Source of the DNA: Haliscomenobacter sp.
GTDB lineage: Bacteria > Bacteroidota > Bacteroidia > Chitinophagales > Saprospiraceae
Length of the DNA stretch: 64,000 nucleotides
Reading direction: 5' to 3'
Assembly: GCA_016713275.1 (NCBI GenBank)
Contig: JADJPL010000006.1
Coordinates: forward strand, 1-64,000
Below are positions 18,546 to 26,745 of this stretch, one piece after another. Both the position numbers and the translations under genes were made by a program. The notes below the pieces were generated by a model. That model was not told the origin of the DNA. It was given only the letters and a program-made list of their open reading frames with translations, and made no database searches. How positions within the stretch are numbered: the first letter of the stretch is position 1; each line of letters opens with the position of its first letter.

Positions 18546-18971
18546 TTATTTCTTCCCCGATCCCAGCACCATAGCGACGACGGCGCCGCCAATAGCGCCC
18601 AATACGGCGTAGACTACGATATCGGCCAGTACCCCGGTCAGGGTCATCATAGTGGTCGTTCCATAGAGAAGAAAGTCAAAGCTCATTGCCATCAAGCCCG
18701 CGATGACTGCGCCGGCCATGGCGCCGGTCTGCCAGGTAGAAATATTGGCCCAACGGCCGAAAATAACTGCCAGCAGCATCCCGCCTGCGATATTGCCAAC
18801 GATCATGGCCCAAAAGACCATCCCATCGTCGGGGCGCATAACGGCCATCCCTTCAGGGGTGGATTGCCCATCCATAAAAGAAGCCAGCACCATGCCGTAA
18901 ATAAGCCATCCAAGGAGGAAGTAAACGACGCCGCCAGCCAGGCCTGCCAGCAAAATTTTGTTGGTACGCAT
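18546..18971 (-). CDS. Small four-helix membrane protein, unknown function
   Basis: Integral membrane protein of 141 residues with four hydrophobic segments (LLAGLAGGVVYFLLGWLIYG, MVFWAMIVGNIAGGMLLAVI, GAMAGAVIAGLMAMSFDFLL and ADIVVYAVLGAIGGAVVAMV). Similar short proteins are common as hypothetical genes in Bacteroidota, with a DUF1761-like look, but I cannot assign a function. It is transcribed toward the aldolase gene from an extremely AT-rich upstream region. Confidence 0.75.
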   Translation of the reverse strand: MRTNKILLAGLAGGVVYFLLGWLIYGMVLASFMDGQSTPEGMAVMRPDDGMVFWAMIVGNIAGGMLLAVIFGRWANISTWQTGAMAGAVIAGLMAMSFDFLLYGTTTMMTLTGVLADIVVYAVLGAIGGAVVAMVLGSGKK

Positions 18972-19017
18972 TGTGTATTGATTTTAGGTGAAAAAGCAGG
19001 TAGTTGCCGCAAAAACA

Positions 19018-19135
19018 AAAGATTATAAAAAATTTTTAAATAATATTTTATTTCAGATTTTTATGTTATTTTTTATTTCAAATGTAATATTTTAATTTGA
19101 TTTTTTAAATTTTTAAAAAAATATTGTCAAGCTGA
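19018..19135. promoter_or_regulatory. AT-rich intergenic segment between divergent genes
   Basis: About 120 bases composed nearly only of A and T (runs such as AAAAAATTTTTAAATAATA), in contrast to the GC-rich surroundings. It lies upstream of both the minus-strand membrane protein and the plus-strand PAS gene, so it probably contains their promoters or a nucleoid-protein binding site. No defined operator is visible. Confidence 0.45.
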
Positions 19136-19326
19136 AAAAGCCGGCAAAAGGAACGGATTCAGGGTGTTCCCTGTTGCCGGGGGCATTCCCGGGAAGGAAA
19201 TAAGCAGACGCCCCGTTTACTTTTTCCTGAAAATTGGATACCTTAAACCTGTTTTGGACGCCCTTGGGCAGAGTAAGCCGGTATTTCGCCGGTTGTTTTG
19301 CCAGGAAATCCCCAAAATTTCACCCT

Positions 19327-19725
19327 ATGGCTGCATATCCGCTGGAGCTTATCCTGAGCAGGCAGTTGGCAGAGAACCTGGCTATTCCGGCGTTTATTAC
19401 AGATCCGGCAGGGAATTTGCTTTACTACAACGAGCAGGCTGAGGCTTTGCTTGGGAAGCGTTTTGAATTCACCGGGCCCATGTCGGTGGAGGAATGGTCG
19501 GTTATCTTCAAACCCAAAACCAAGGAGGGTAAAGATCTTCCGCCTTCCGATCTTCCCTTGGTTCAGACGCTGAACACGCACCGGCCTTCGCACAGCACCT
19601 TCTGGATAGAAAGCCTTGGGGGGCAGCGCCATCTGATCAGCGTGACCAGCCTTCCGCTTTTGGGGCCGGAAGGGACGTTTTATGGGGCCATGGCCATTTT
19701 CTGGACCAACGAACCTGCTTTATGA
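19327..19725 (+). CDS. Single PAS-domain protein
   Basis: Soluble protein of about 132 residues that is essentially one PAS sensor domain: PAFITDPAGNLLYYNEQAEALLGKRF is the typical PAS N-cap and first strands, and LISVTSLPLLGPEGTFYGAMAIFW the C-terminal strands. No output domain. I chose the ATG at 19327 because the longer frame upstream lacks PAS sequence. The stop overlaps the ATG of the following metallo-hydrolase (ATGA), so the two are translationally coupled and probably cooperate. Confidence 0.8.
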   Translation: MAAYPLELILSRQLAENLAIPAFITDPAGNLLYYNEQAEALLGKRFEFTGPMSVEEWSVIFKPKTKEGKDLPPSDLPLVQTLNTHRPSHSTFWIESLGGQRHLISVTSLPLLGPEGTFYGAMAIFWTNEPAL

Positions 19726-20555
19726 ACGTGACCTTCTGGGGAACGAGAGGTTCGCTGCCTTGTTCGGGGCCGGATACCCAGATTTATGGCGGGAATACGC
19801 CATGCGTCGGCGTTTCGGTTGGAGAGGAATTGCTCATTCTCGACGCAGGCTCGGGAATCCGGAGGCTGGGTATCAGCCTCAAAGGGAAGTATTCCACGTT
19901 CCATTTGCTCTTGTCGCACTTGCACATGGATCACATCCAGGGCATGGGTTTTTTTCTGCCGCTGTACGATCCCAAGGCGGAAGTGCATATTTATGGCCCT
20001 GCCGGGCACAGCGCGCCCCTGATTGACCGCCTGAGCAGGTATCTTTCTCCTCCGCTGTTTCCGATCCGGATTCGGGAGCTTCCCTGCCGGCTCTTTGTGC
20101 ACGAAGTGCCTGCGCGCCCCTTCAATATTGGCAGCTTCAGGATCGTCGCCCAGCGGGTCATCCACCCGGGGGTCACCATTGGATACCGGATCCAGCACGG
20201 GCATTCCGTTCTGGCGTATCTTCCGGACCATGAACCCATGCTCGGGGCAAACGGCAGACCGAAAGACCCGGCTTGGCTTTCCGGCCATGATTTGGCGTAT
20301 CAGGCGGGGTTGCTCATTCACGACGCCCAATTTACCGACGAAGAGTATCCCCGGTTTGTCGGATGGGGCCATAGCTGCCTGGGCCAAACCCTGGAATTTG
20401 CCCGCCTGGCGGAGGTCCGGCAACTTGCCTTGTTTCATCACGATCCAGGAAGAGATGATCTGCAAATGGAGGCTTTGTTCCAGCAGGCGCTGGCGAAACA
20501 AGCGCTACCTTTTGGCGCTTCTATTCCAAAGGAAGGAGAAATCCTTGTAATTTAG
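19722..20555 (+). CDS. MBL-fold metallo-hydrolase
   Basis: Metallo-beta-lactamase-fold hydrolase, 277 residues. Seen: MNVTFWGTRGSLPCSGPD at the N-terminus (typical of the RNase Z/PhnP-like or cyclic-nucleotide phosphodiesterase branch), LILDAGSGIRRLG, the metal motif LSHLHMDHIQGMGFF (HxHxDH), and later LLIHDAQFTDEEYP and WGHSCLGQTLEFARLA with the terminal LFHHDP histidine. Such proteins are often paired with sensor or response domains. The start overlaps the PAS gene stop by 4 bases. Substrate unknown; phosphodiester compounds are plausible. Confidence 0.88.
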   Translation: MNVTFWGTRGSLPCSGPDTQIYGGNTPCVGVSVGEELLILDAGSGIRRLGISLKGKYSTFHLLLSHLHMDHIQGMGFFLPLYDPKAEVHIYGPAGHSAPLIDRLSRYLSPPLFPIRIRELPCRLFVHEVPARPFNIGSFRIVAQRVIHPGVTIGYRIQHGHSVLAYLPDHEPMLGANGRPKDPAWLSGHDLAYQAGLLIHDAQFTDEEYPRFVGWGHSCLGQTLEFARLAEVRQLALFHHDPGRDDLQMEALFQQALAKQALPFGASIPKEGEILVI

Positions 20556-20588
20556 CGCGAAATTTCCCCTTTAAACCAGATCGTTTCC

Positions 20589-21447
20589 ATGAGTCGTCTG
20601 CTTTTTTTACCTGGTTGTCAAGCCGTTGTCGTTTCTTCCTCTCCCTGTCCTTTACGCCGTTTCCGATTTCGTTTCTTTTGCGTTCTATTTCCTGATTGGT
20701 TTTCGGAAAAAGGTCGTCCTGATGAATATGCGAAACGCTTTTCCGGAAAAAACCGAACGGGAGATCAAGCGGCTGGCCCGAAAATTTTACCGGCATTTCA
20801 CGGATGTCATCGTCGAAACGATCCGGTTGTTTTCTATGTCAAAGGAGGAATTGCTTCGCCGGATGCGGGTAGTAAACCCGGAATTATTGGATCCTTTTTT
20901 TGAGCAGAAGCGAAGCGTCTTCCTGGCTGCAGGCCACTACAACAACTGGGAAATGGCCGCTATTGGGCTCACGGCTCAGGTCCGGCACCGGGCTGCCGCC
21001 ATTTATGCGCCTTTGGCCAACCCCTTTTTCGACCGGAAAATGAAGGAATCGCGCGGACGATTCGGACTGGTCCTGATTCCCAAAAAGGAAGCCTCCGCTT
21101 TTTTTGCCCGCACCTCCGAGCCGCCGTTTCTGATGGTTATGGGCACGGATCAATCTCCTACGTTTAACCGGAACGTGTATTGGACGACTTTCCTAAACCA
21201 GGACACTGCCGTAATGCTGGGCACCGAAAAATATAGCCAACGCCTGAATGCCCCCGTCGTGTTCGGATTTATCCGCAAGCCCGCCCGGGGAATGTATGAA
21301 TTGACTTTCCATCTGGTCGAAGATCACCCCCCCCAAACGACTCATGGGGTAATCACCGAAAAACACACCCGCCTGCTCGAAGAGGAAATCCTCGAAGCCC
21401 CTGAATACTGGCTGTGGACGCATAAAAGGTGGAAGAGGAAAAAGTAG
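20589..21447 (+). CDS. LpxL/HtrB-type lipid A acyltransferase (frameshifted)
   Basis: Inner-membrane acyltransferase of the lysophospholipid/lipid A lauroyl acyltransferase family, about 285 residues. Seen: VLMNMRNAFPEKTEREIKRLARK, the HX4E-like catalytic motif in FLAAGHYNNWEMAAIG (His and Glu four residues apart), GTDQSPTFNRNVYWTTFLNQ and VVFGFIRKPARGMYEL. The ATG at 20589 reads MSRLLF, but a T-run at 20602-20608 has one base too many; with six T the frame continues YLVVKPLSFLPLPVLYAVS, a normal LpxL start. Without repair only a TTG at 20626 could start the long frame. It probably adds a secondary acyl chain to lipid A or another surface lipid. Confidence 0.87.
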
Positions 21448-21451
21448 CGAG

Positions 21452-21515
21452 GTTACGAGGTTGCGAAGTTACGAGGTCTTTTTTTCGCAACCTCGTAACT
21501 TCGCAACCTCGTAAC
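21452..21515. terminator. 26-bp perfect stem, bidirectional terminator
   Basis: The bases at 21452-21477 (beginning GTTACGAGGTTGCGAAG) are an exact reverse complement of 21490-21515, with a 12-base loop containing seven T. The arm itself is built of repeated GTTACGAGGTTGCGAA words. It lies between two convergent genes, so it can terminate both directions. Confidence 0.82.
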
Positions 21516-21526
21516 ATAAAACCTCA

Positions 21527-23643
21527 TCAAGGCCTCACACCCGGGGTATTCCCCACCAAATATTTCATCCAGAACTGTTCGGAAAGCTGAACGGAGTGGT
21601 TGCGTTTCAGCCCCCCGATGCCATGGCGGTTGCCGGGATAGACCATCATCTCGAAAGATTTGCCCAGGTCCTGGAGTTTGCTGACCAGTTGCATGGTGTT
21701 CTGCATGTGGACGTTGTCGTCGATCTCGCCGTGGATGAGCAGCAGTTTGCCCTTGAATTTATCCGCATAAGTCATTACAGAACCCGCTTTGTACCCTTCG
21801 GGGTTATCTTGAGGGGTATCCATATACCGCTCGGTATAGATGTTGTCGTAAAGCCGCCAATCGGTGACCGGCGCGCTGGAAACGCCGTGGGTGAAATAAT
21901 CCGCTCCATAGGTCAGCGCCATGGCGGTCATGTATCCGCCGTAGCTCCCTCCGCGGATACCCACGCGGGTGGAATCGATAAACGGTTTGGAGCGGAGCCA
22001 TTTCACGGTTTCGATATAGTCGTGCATTTCCCATTTGCCCAGGCTGCGGTGCATATAGTCCAGGCCTTTTTTGCCGAATTTGCCGGAAGCGCGGTGATCA
22101 ACGGCAAACAGGATAACGCCGGCGTTGACCAGTTTGTCGGCCGCATAGCTGCGGTAGCTGTTGAAGATGCGTCCGGCGTCCGGCCCGCCGTATATGTCAA
22201 AGATAATGGGATAGGATTTGGAGGGGTCAAAGCCAGGAGGAAGCACCCAATACGCGGGGAGGTTGAAGCCATCGGTGGAGGGGACGGAGAAGAATTCGAC
22301 CTTGATCCCCTTCTCGGCGTTGGCGTCTTTCTTCATTTCACCCAGCAAAAGCACCTGCTTGCCGGTATGGTCGTAGATCGCCAGCTTGCCGGGATGGGTA
22401 AAGCTGGAGAATTGGTGGCGAAATAGTTGCCTCCTGGCGCCAGGGTGCAGGAGTGGGTTCCGGCGCCCTGAGTCAATTGCCTGAATCCGGAGCCGTCGAG
22501 GTTGACGCTGAAGAGGTGGCGCTCGGTACCGGTTCCTTCCGGCCCGGTTCCGGTGAAAAAGAGTTTTTTGCCCGTTTCATCCACCTGGACCACGCCGGTT
22601 ACCCTCCAGGGTACATTGGTCAGTTGGGCCACTTGTTTGCCTGCATAGTTGTAATGGTACAGATTCTCCCAATCGCTGCGGTAAGAGCGGAGGATAAAGC
22701 CTTTATCTCCCTGCAGGAATTCGATATCGGTGTAAAAGTCGACCCAGGTGGGGCGGGATTCTTCGTAAACTTTGGATGTCTTTCCCGTAGCCGGATCGCC
22801 CAGATATAAGTGCAGCAGGTTTTGATCCCGGTTCATTTGGTGAAAGAGGAGTTTGTTCTCCGGCGTCCAGTACACCCAGGCGGTATACTCGAGCAGGGGA
22901 TCTTCGGCTATCTGCGTCAACGCTCCGGTTTGCACATCGGCCACGGCGAGGGCCACATCGGGCAGCGGATCGCCGGCTTTGGGGTAGCGTTCTTCTTCCA
23001 GGTAGCCGTGGGTCATATCTTCCGATTCGGCGTGGTAGATAGGGAACAGGGGAACGGGGTGGTCGTCGAACCGCAGAAACGCAATGCGCTTGCTGTCGGG
23101 CGACCAATAGAAGGCGCGGTAATTGCTGCCGCGGCCCAGGATTTCCTCAAAATACACCCAGGAAGCATACCCGTTGTAGATCAGGCCGCCACCGTCGGGA
23201 GTGAGCTGGCGCTCGAGGCCCGAAGCGAGATCCATGACGAACAGGTTTCCGGAACGCGTATAGGCCAGCTTCTTTCCATCTGGAGCAAACACCGGGTTTT
23301 GTTCAGCGCCCGGGGTGGCGGTGAGCTGCCTGTAGGTTTTATCGGCTGCGGTGAACAGGAACAAATCCCCTTTGTTGAGTACGACCAGACGCCCGCGGTC
23401 GGGAGCGGCGGTCGAGTTAAAGGGGGTCGCGCGCACGCCTTCGGGAAGCATAGATTCGATCGTTGGCGGTTCTTCGTAAGGGGTTTCTTTGCCCGTCCGG
23501 GCATTGACCTGAACCTTGACCTTGCCGCCGTCTTTATGCAGCACAAAATGTTCTCCATCGAGCCATTTGACAAACCTGGGCATGTCTTGCGCCCCCAGGC
23601 CGAATGCCAGGAATAGCCCTAAAACAACCATCCATTTTTTCAT
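21527..23643 (-). CDS. S9 family dipeptidyl-peptidase-IV-like peptidase (frameshifted)
   Basis: Secreted prolyl oligopeptidase-type peptidase, about 705 residues. Seen: signal peptide (MKKWMVVLGLFLAFGLGAQ, start 23643; a longer frame begins 23685), a DPPIV N-terminal propeller (blades LFVMDLASGLERQLT, YWSPDSKRIAFLRFDDH), then the alpha/beta-hydrolase with nucleophile GGSYGGYMTAMAL, acid in LIHGEIDDNVHMQNTM and histidine in PGNRHGIGG. One base is missing at the AA of 22410-22411: FATN then resumes FSSFTHPGKLAIYDHTGK. It likely trims proline-containing peptides in the periplasm. It follows DinB-like and serine hydrolase genes closely on the same strand. Confidence 0.88.
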
Positions 23644-23681
23644 CTTTCCTCCGTTTATAGTTGATTTAAATAATATACCCC

Positions 23682-24242
23682 TCAACGGCCGTCCGTAAAG
23701 TGCTTTCGCTGCTTGTCCTGGGCAAACTTATCCGCGTTGAAGGAAGCGGATTGGTTTTTGGGGATGGACAAGCTGTCCCAGGCGCCGGTTTTAGCCATTT
23801 TGGCGGCGAAAATCATTTGTCCGACATGGTAGGGGTAATGCGCCAACTGCCGGTTGATCGCATCCAGAACGGTATGCCCTTCGTTTCGGATGTATACAAT
23901 CCGCTCCAGATCGCTCTCCTGGATTCGGTCCAGGGTATCCAGGAAACAGGCCCATCCGTCTTCCCATTTTTCCATCACCTCTTCCCGCGTAGTCCAATCG
24001 TTTTCGAATTCCGCATCGCGCTGACGCCAGGGCTTTTCCCCGTCGGAGGTGAAAAAATCGGTCCAGCGGGAACGCATATTCCCCCAAAGGTGCTTGACAA
24101 TAACGGCGATGGAGTTGCTGGCTTCGTTCGGGGCGGCAAAAAGCTGCTCCGGTTCCAATTGCGCCATCGCCTGTTCTCCCAGTTTTTTATAGTAGCGAAA
24201 CAACTTCCGGACGCTTTCCAGGTAATCGGCAGACGTGGACAT
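23682..24242 (-). CDS. DinB-superfamily protein (DUF1572-like)
   Basis: Soluble protein of 186 residues of the DinB four-helix-bundle superfamily, DUF1572 type. Seen: YYKKLGEQAMAQLEPEQLF, NSIAVIVKHLWGNMRSRWTDF (metal-site histidine), TVLDAINRQLAHYPYHVGQMIF with the two C-terminal histidines of the predicted metal triad. Members include thiol-dependent metalloenzymes, but no reaction can be given. It sits between the serine hydrolase (9-base gap) and the S9 peptidase in an apparent three-gene operon. Confidence 0.87.
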   Translation of the reverse strand: MSTSADYLESVRKLFRYYKKLGEQAMAQLEPEQLFAAPNEASNSIAVIVKHLWGNMRSRWTDFFTSDGEKPWRQRDAEFENDWTTREEVMEKWEDGWACFLDTLDRIQESDLERIVYIRNEGHTVLDAINRQLAHYPYHVGQMIFAAKMAKTGAWDSLSIPKNQSASFNADKFAQDKQRKHFTDGR

Positions 24243-24251
24243 AGGCGTTTG

Positions 24252-25676
24252 TTATTGTTTTTTGAACCAAAGATTACGCACCCGGCCGTTCGATACGCGG
24301 ATACCGAGTACGTGGGATTGATTATCGCGCACGACTTCCACCTCGGAGAAGAAGGACGTGCGGCTTTGCAGTTCGTTGACGCTGTAGGGGACCAGTTCAA
24401 AGTCCGCATGGCGGGGGTGGGCCGCCACTAATTTATCCCCTCTGACGGCAAGCGTATATCCTGTTTGGAGTTCGTCGCTGTAATAGACGCCCTCCAGGGT
24501 CCGCAAAAAAGCGGCGTTTTGGAGCGAGGGGTCGGGTTTGGGTGAGATGGAAGCCCCATTCGCCCCCGCGTTGGTAGCGGGTTTCGGCAGTGGGAATTTG
24601 CCTTCGAGAAAGAGGTCCGCAATAGCGAGGGCTTTCGCGCCTGGGTTGGCGGAGGAGAAGTTGGTCATCACCACCACTCCGGCGTCGAAATCCGGGAAAT
24701 ACGTCAACTGGGCCCGGTATCCGCCCACGCTACCTCCGTGCTGAAGCACCCGGAGCCCCCGGTAGGTTTCGCAGACGATGCCCAGGGCATAGGTAAGGGT
24801 GTCGCCATTCGTCAGGATGCCGCGTTCCTGAAGCATGCGGATCGCGGCAGATCCGCCCACCCGGGGATTGCCGAAATTGCCCATCCATTTGGCCATATCG
24901 GCCAGGGTACTGTACACGTTGCCGTTGCCGTAGTAGGTCCAGTATTCTTTGGGGCGGGTAAATCCCGACATGGTAAACCCCTCGTAGGATGTAGCGGTTT
25001 TGGGGTAGATTTTTTCGAGGTCGTAACGAAACTCCGTTGACGTCATCCCCAAGGGTTCAAAAATCCGTTTTTTGGTGAAATCGGTGAACGGCATTCCGGC
25101 AACCCGTTCCACGATCTTGGTGCACAAGTTGAATCCGGTGTTGCAGTACAGGTATTCCGAACCGGTGGGGAAATTGAGCTCCTTTTGCCAAGCCATGTAC
25201 TTGAGTAAATCTTCGTTGGTCATGTGATCGCCATCGCGCCAGCCGGCCAGAGCCAGCAGGTTTTGAAAGTTGCGTAGCCCGCTGGTATGGGTGAGCAGAT
25301 GGCGGATCGTGATCGGCGCCCCAAAACCGGGAAGCTCGGGAAGGTACTTGCGCACGTCGTCTTCGAGGGAAAGTTTGCCCTCCTGGGCAAGCAGAACAAT
25401 GGCGAACGCGGTAAATTGCTTGGAAACCGAGCCGGTATTGAACACCGTTTCGCTGGTGATGGGGACTTCGTACTCCAGGCTGCCCATCCCGTATGCGCCG
25501 GACCAGGCGATTGCTCCTTTCTCAATCCAGGCAACGACTCCGCCCGGGTGGCGGGGGAGCTTCCAGAGGGCAAAAAGGGAGTCTGCCCGGGCCGCAACAG
25601 GTTGGGTAGATCCGGCGGGGGGCGCCACGAGGTAAAAAAAAGAAAGGATGAGCCAGGAGTAACCTATTTTCGTCAT
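24252..25676 (-). CDS. Serine hydrolase, class C beta-lactamase family
   Basis: Exported penicillin-binding-protein-like serine hydrolase, 474 residues. Seen: N-terminal signal (SWLILSFFYLVAPPAGSTQ), the S-x-x-K motif in FNTGSVSKQFTAFAIVLL, HLLTHTSGLRNF, the Y-x-N motif in EYLYCNTGFNLC, then LQHGGSVGGYRAQL as the third (KTG-like, here HGG) motif. A C-terminal extra domain (about 380-474) is beta-rich with LRVSNGRVRNLWF-like strands. These enzymes are usually D-aminopeptidases or esterases rather than antibiotic-resistance lactamases. It starts the operon with the DinB and S9 genes. Confidence 0.9.
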   Translation of the reverse strand: MTKIGYSWLILSFFYLVAPPAGSTQPVAARADSLFALWKLPRHPGGVVAWIEKGAIAWSGAYGMGSLEYEVPITSETVFNTGSVSKQFTAFAIVLLAQEGKLSLEDDVRKYLPELPGFGAPITIRHLLTHTSGLRNFQNLLALAGWRDGDHMTNEDLLKYMAWQKELNFPTGSEYLYCNTGFNLCTKIVERVAGMPFTDFTKKRIFEPLGMTSTEFRYDLEKIYPKTATSYEGFTMSGFTRPKEYWTYYGNGNVYSTLADMAKWMGNFGNPRVGGSAAIRMLQERGILTNGDTLTYALGIVCETYRGLRVLQHGGSVGGYRAQLTYFPDFDAGVVVMTNFSSANPGAKALAIADLFLEGKFPLPKPATNAGANGASISPKPDPSLQNAAFLRTLEGVYYSDELQTGYTLAVRGDKLVAAHPRHADFELVPYSVNELQSRTSFFSEVEVVRDNQSHVLGIRVSNGRVRNLWFKKQ

Positions 25677-25875
25677 GGTTGTTTCGTTTTTGTACGCTTG
25701 GTTCGGTTTGTTTTAAAGAAAGGTTTTTCTTCCAGCAGATCGCCAAATCAAATAGGACAAAACGCGATTAAGTAAAAATAATAAATTCATACGTGAAAAT
25801 CCGTTTCATATACCTGTTTCACAGGCAGGGTTAACTATCCTTCGAATTTCTAACGTCTGAAGTCTAAAGTCTAAG

Positions 25876-25883
25876 TATCTTTG
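25876..25883 (+). promoter_or_regulatory. Bacteroidota-type -7 box upstream of adk
   Basis: TATCTTTG fits TAnnTTTG about 40 bases before the adk ATG. The 246 bases between the serine hydrolase and adk hold nothing else recognisable. A -33 TTTG is not evident. Confidence 0.45.
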
Positions 25884-25922
25884 CACCCTGAAATGAATTG
25901 CTCACTTTAAGCACTGAATCGC

Positions 25923-26516
25923 ATGATCGCGTTGATCCTTTTTGGCCCTCCAGGATCGGGTAAGGGAACCCAGGCCGCCAAACTGATGGATAAGTATGGA
26001 TTGATCCATATTTCTACCGGCGACCTGTTCCGCTATGAAATGGGAAACAACACGCCCTTGGGGCTGGAAGCCAAAAGCTATATGGAAAAAGGCCAGCTGG
26101 TGCCGGATAGCGTCACGATTGGCATGCTGCGCAATAAAGTCGAAGCGCATCCGGAAGCCAAGGGGTTCATTTTTGACGGCTTCCCGCGCACACTAGCCCA
26201 ATCGGTGGCCCTGGATAGCTTGCTCGCCGAACAAGGAGCGGAAGTATCCGGATTGATCATGCTCGACGTTTCTGACGACGAGATCACGCGCCGTATCCTG
26301 GGCCGAGGCCTTGTCTCCGGCCGTGCCGACGACCTCGACGAGGCCATCATTCGCAAACGCATTGAAGTGTATAAAAACGAAACCTCGCCGGTGTTCGATT
26401 ATTACCACCAGAAAGGGAAGTCGCACCAAATTTTTGGCATAGGAACGATCGATGACATTTTTGAACGGCTTTGCGCCACGATTGAGGGGTTTGAGGCGGA
26501 GCCTCATGGGGAGTAG
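25923..26516 (+). CDS. adk: Adenylate kinase
   Basis: Cytosolic enzyme interconverting ATP + AMP and 2 ADP, 197 residues. Seen: P-loop FGPPGSGKGTQAAKLM (residues 7-22), HISTGDLFR, FIFDGFPRTLAQ and the short-LID signature RRILGRGLVSGRADD. This is the short form lacking the zinc-binding lid. The last codons, giving EAEPHGE, are encoded by the GAGGCGGAGCCTC hairpin word of the adjacent repeat region (26492-26504), so the C-terminal tail appears to derive from repeat DNA. obgE follows after a repeat-filled gap of about 230 bases. Confidence 0.96.
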   Translation: MIALILFGPPGSGKGTQAAKLMDKYGLIHISTGDLFRYEMGNNTPLGLEAKSYMEKGQLVPDSVTIGMLRNKVEAHPEAKGFIFDGFPRTLAQSVALDSLLAEQGAEVSGLIMLDVSDDEITRRILGRGLVSGRADDLDEAIIRKRIEVYKNETSPVFDYYHQKGKSHQIFGIGTIDDIFERLCATIEGFEAEPHGE

Positions 26517-26659
26517 GTCGGAGGCAGGGCCGCGAACCAGAACTTGCGGCGCCTCGAACGAGAATTCGCGGCGCCTCGAACCAGAATACAGAGAATGCCG
26601 GTCAGGGGACCGGCGGATAGTTCCGCACGGAATCTGATCCCGCTTATTGCGGGACGGCG
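26492..26659. repeat. Dispersed hairpin repeat, copy D
   Basis: It begins inside the end of adk with TTGAGGC-GGA-GCCTCA-like arms, continues with a duplicated CTTGCGGCGCCTCGAAC / TTCGCGGCGCCTCGAAC motif (about 26543-26581), then GCCGGTC-AGGG-GACCGGC (26597-26614), ATAGTTCCGCACGGAATCTG and the TCCCGC-TTATT-GCGGGA stem ending GGCG (26659). The final GAACAG of the other copies is replaced by the start of a 7-base tandem array. Nearly identical to copy B over the shared part. Confidence 0.86.
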
Positions 26660-26740
26660 CGTCCACCGTCCACCGTCCACCGTTCACCGTTCACCGTTCA
26701 CCGTTCACCGTTCACCGTCCACCGTCAACCGTCAACCGTC
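26660..26740. repeat. 7-base tandem array (CACCGTC/CACCGTT) in the obgE leader
   Basis: About eleven units of CCACCGT, TCACCGT and CAACCGT in perfect 7-base phase, ending five bases before the obgE ATG. Such an array directly at the ribosome-binding position is unusual and length changes would alter the leader. The frame through it is open, so an obgE prediction could be extended falsely upstream into it. Confidence 0.9.
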
Positions 26741-26745
26741 TAATT

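Noticed and set aside
26647..26745. Upstream extension of obgE into the 7-base array
   Set aside because: The extension is only TVHRSPF-type repeat translation; Obg homology begins at the ATG at 26746.
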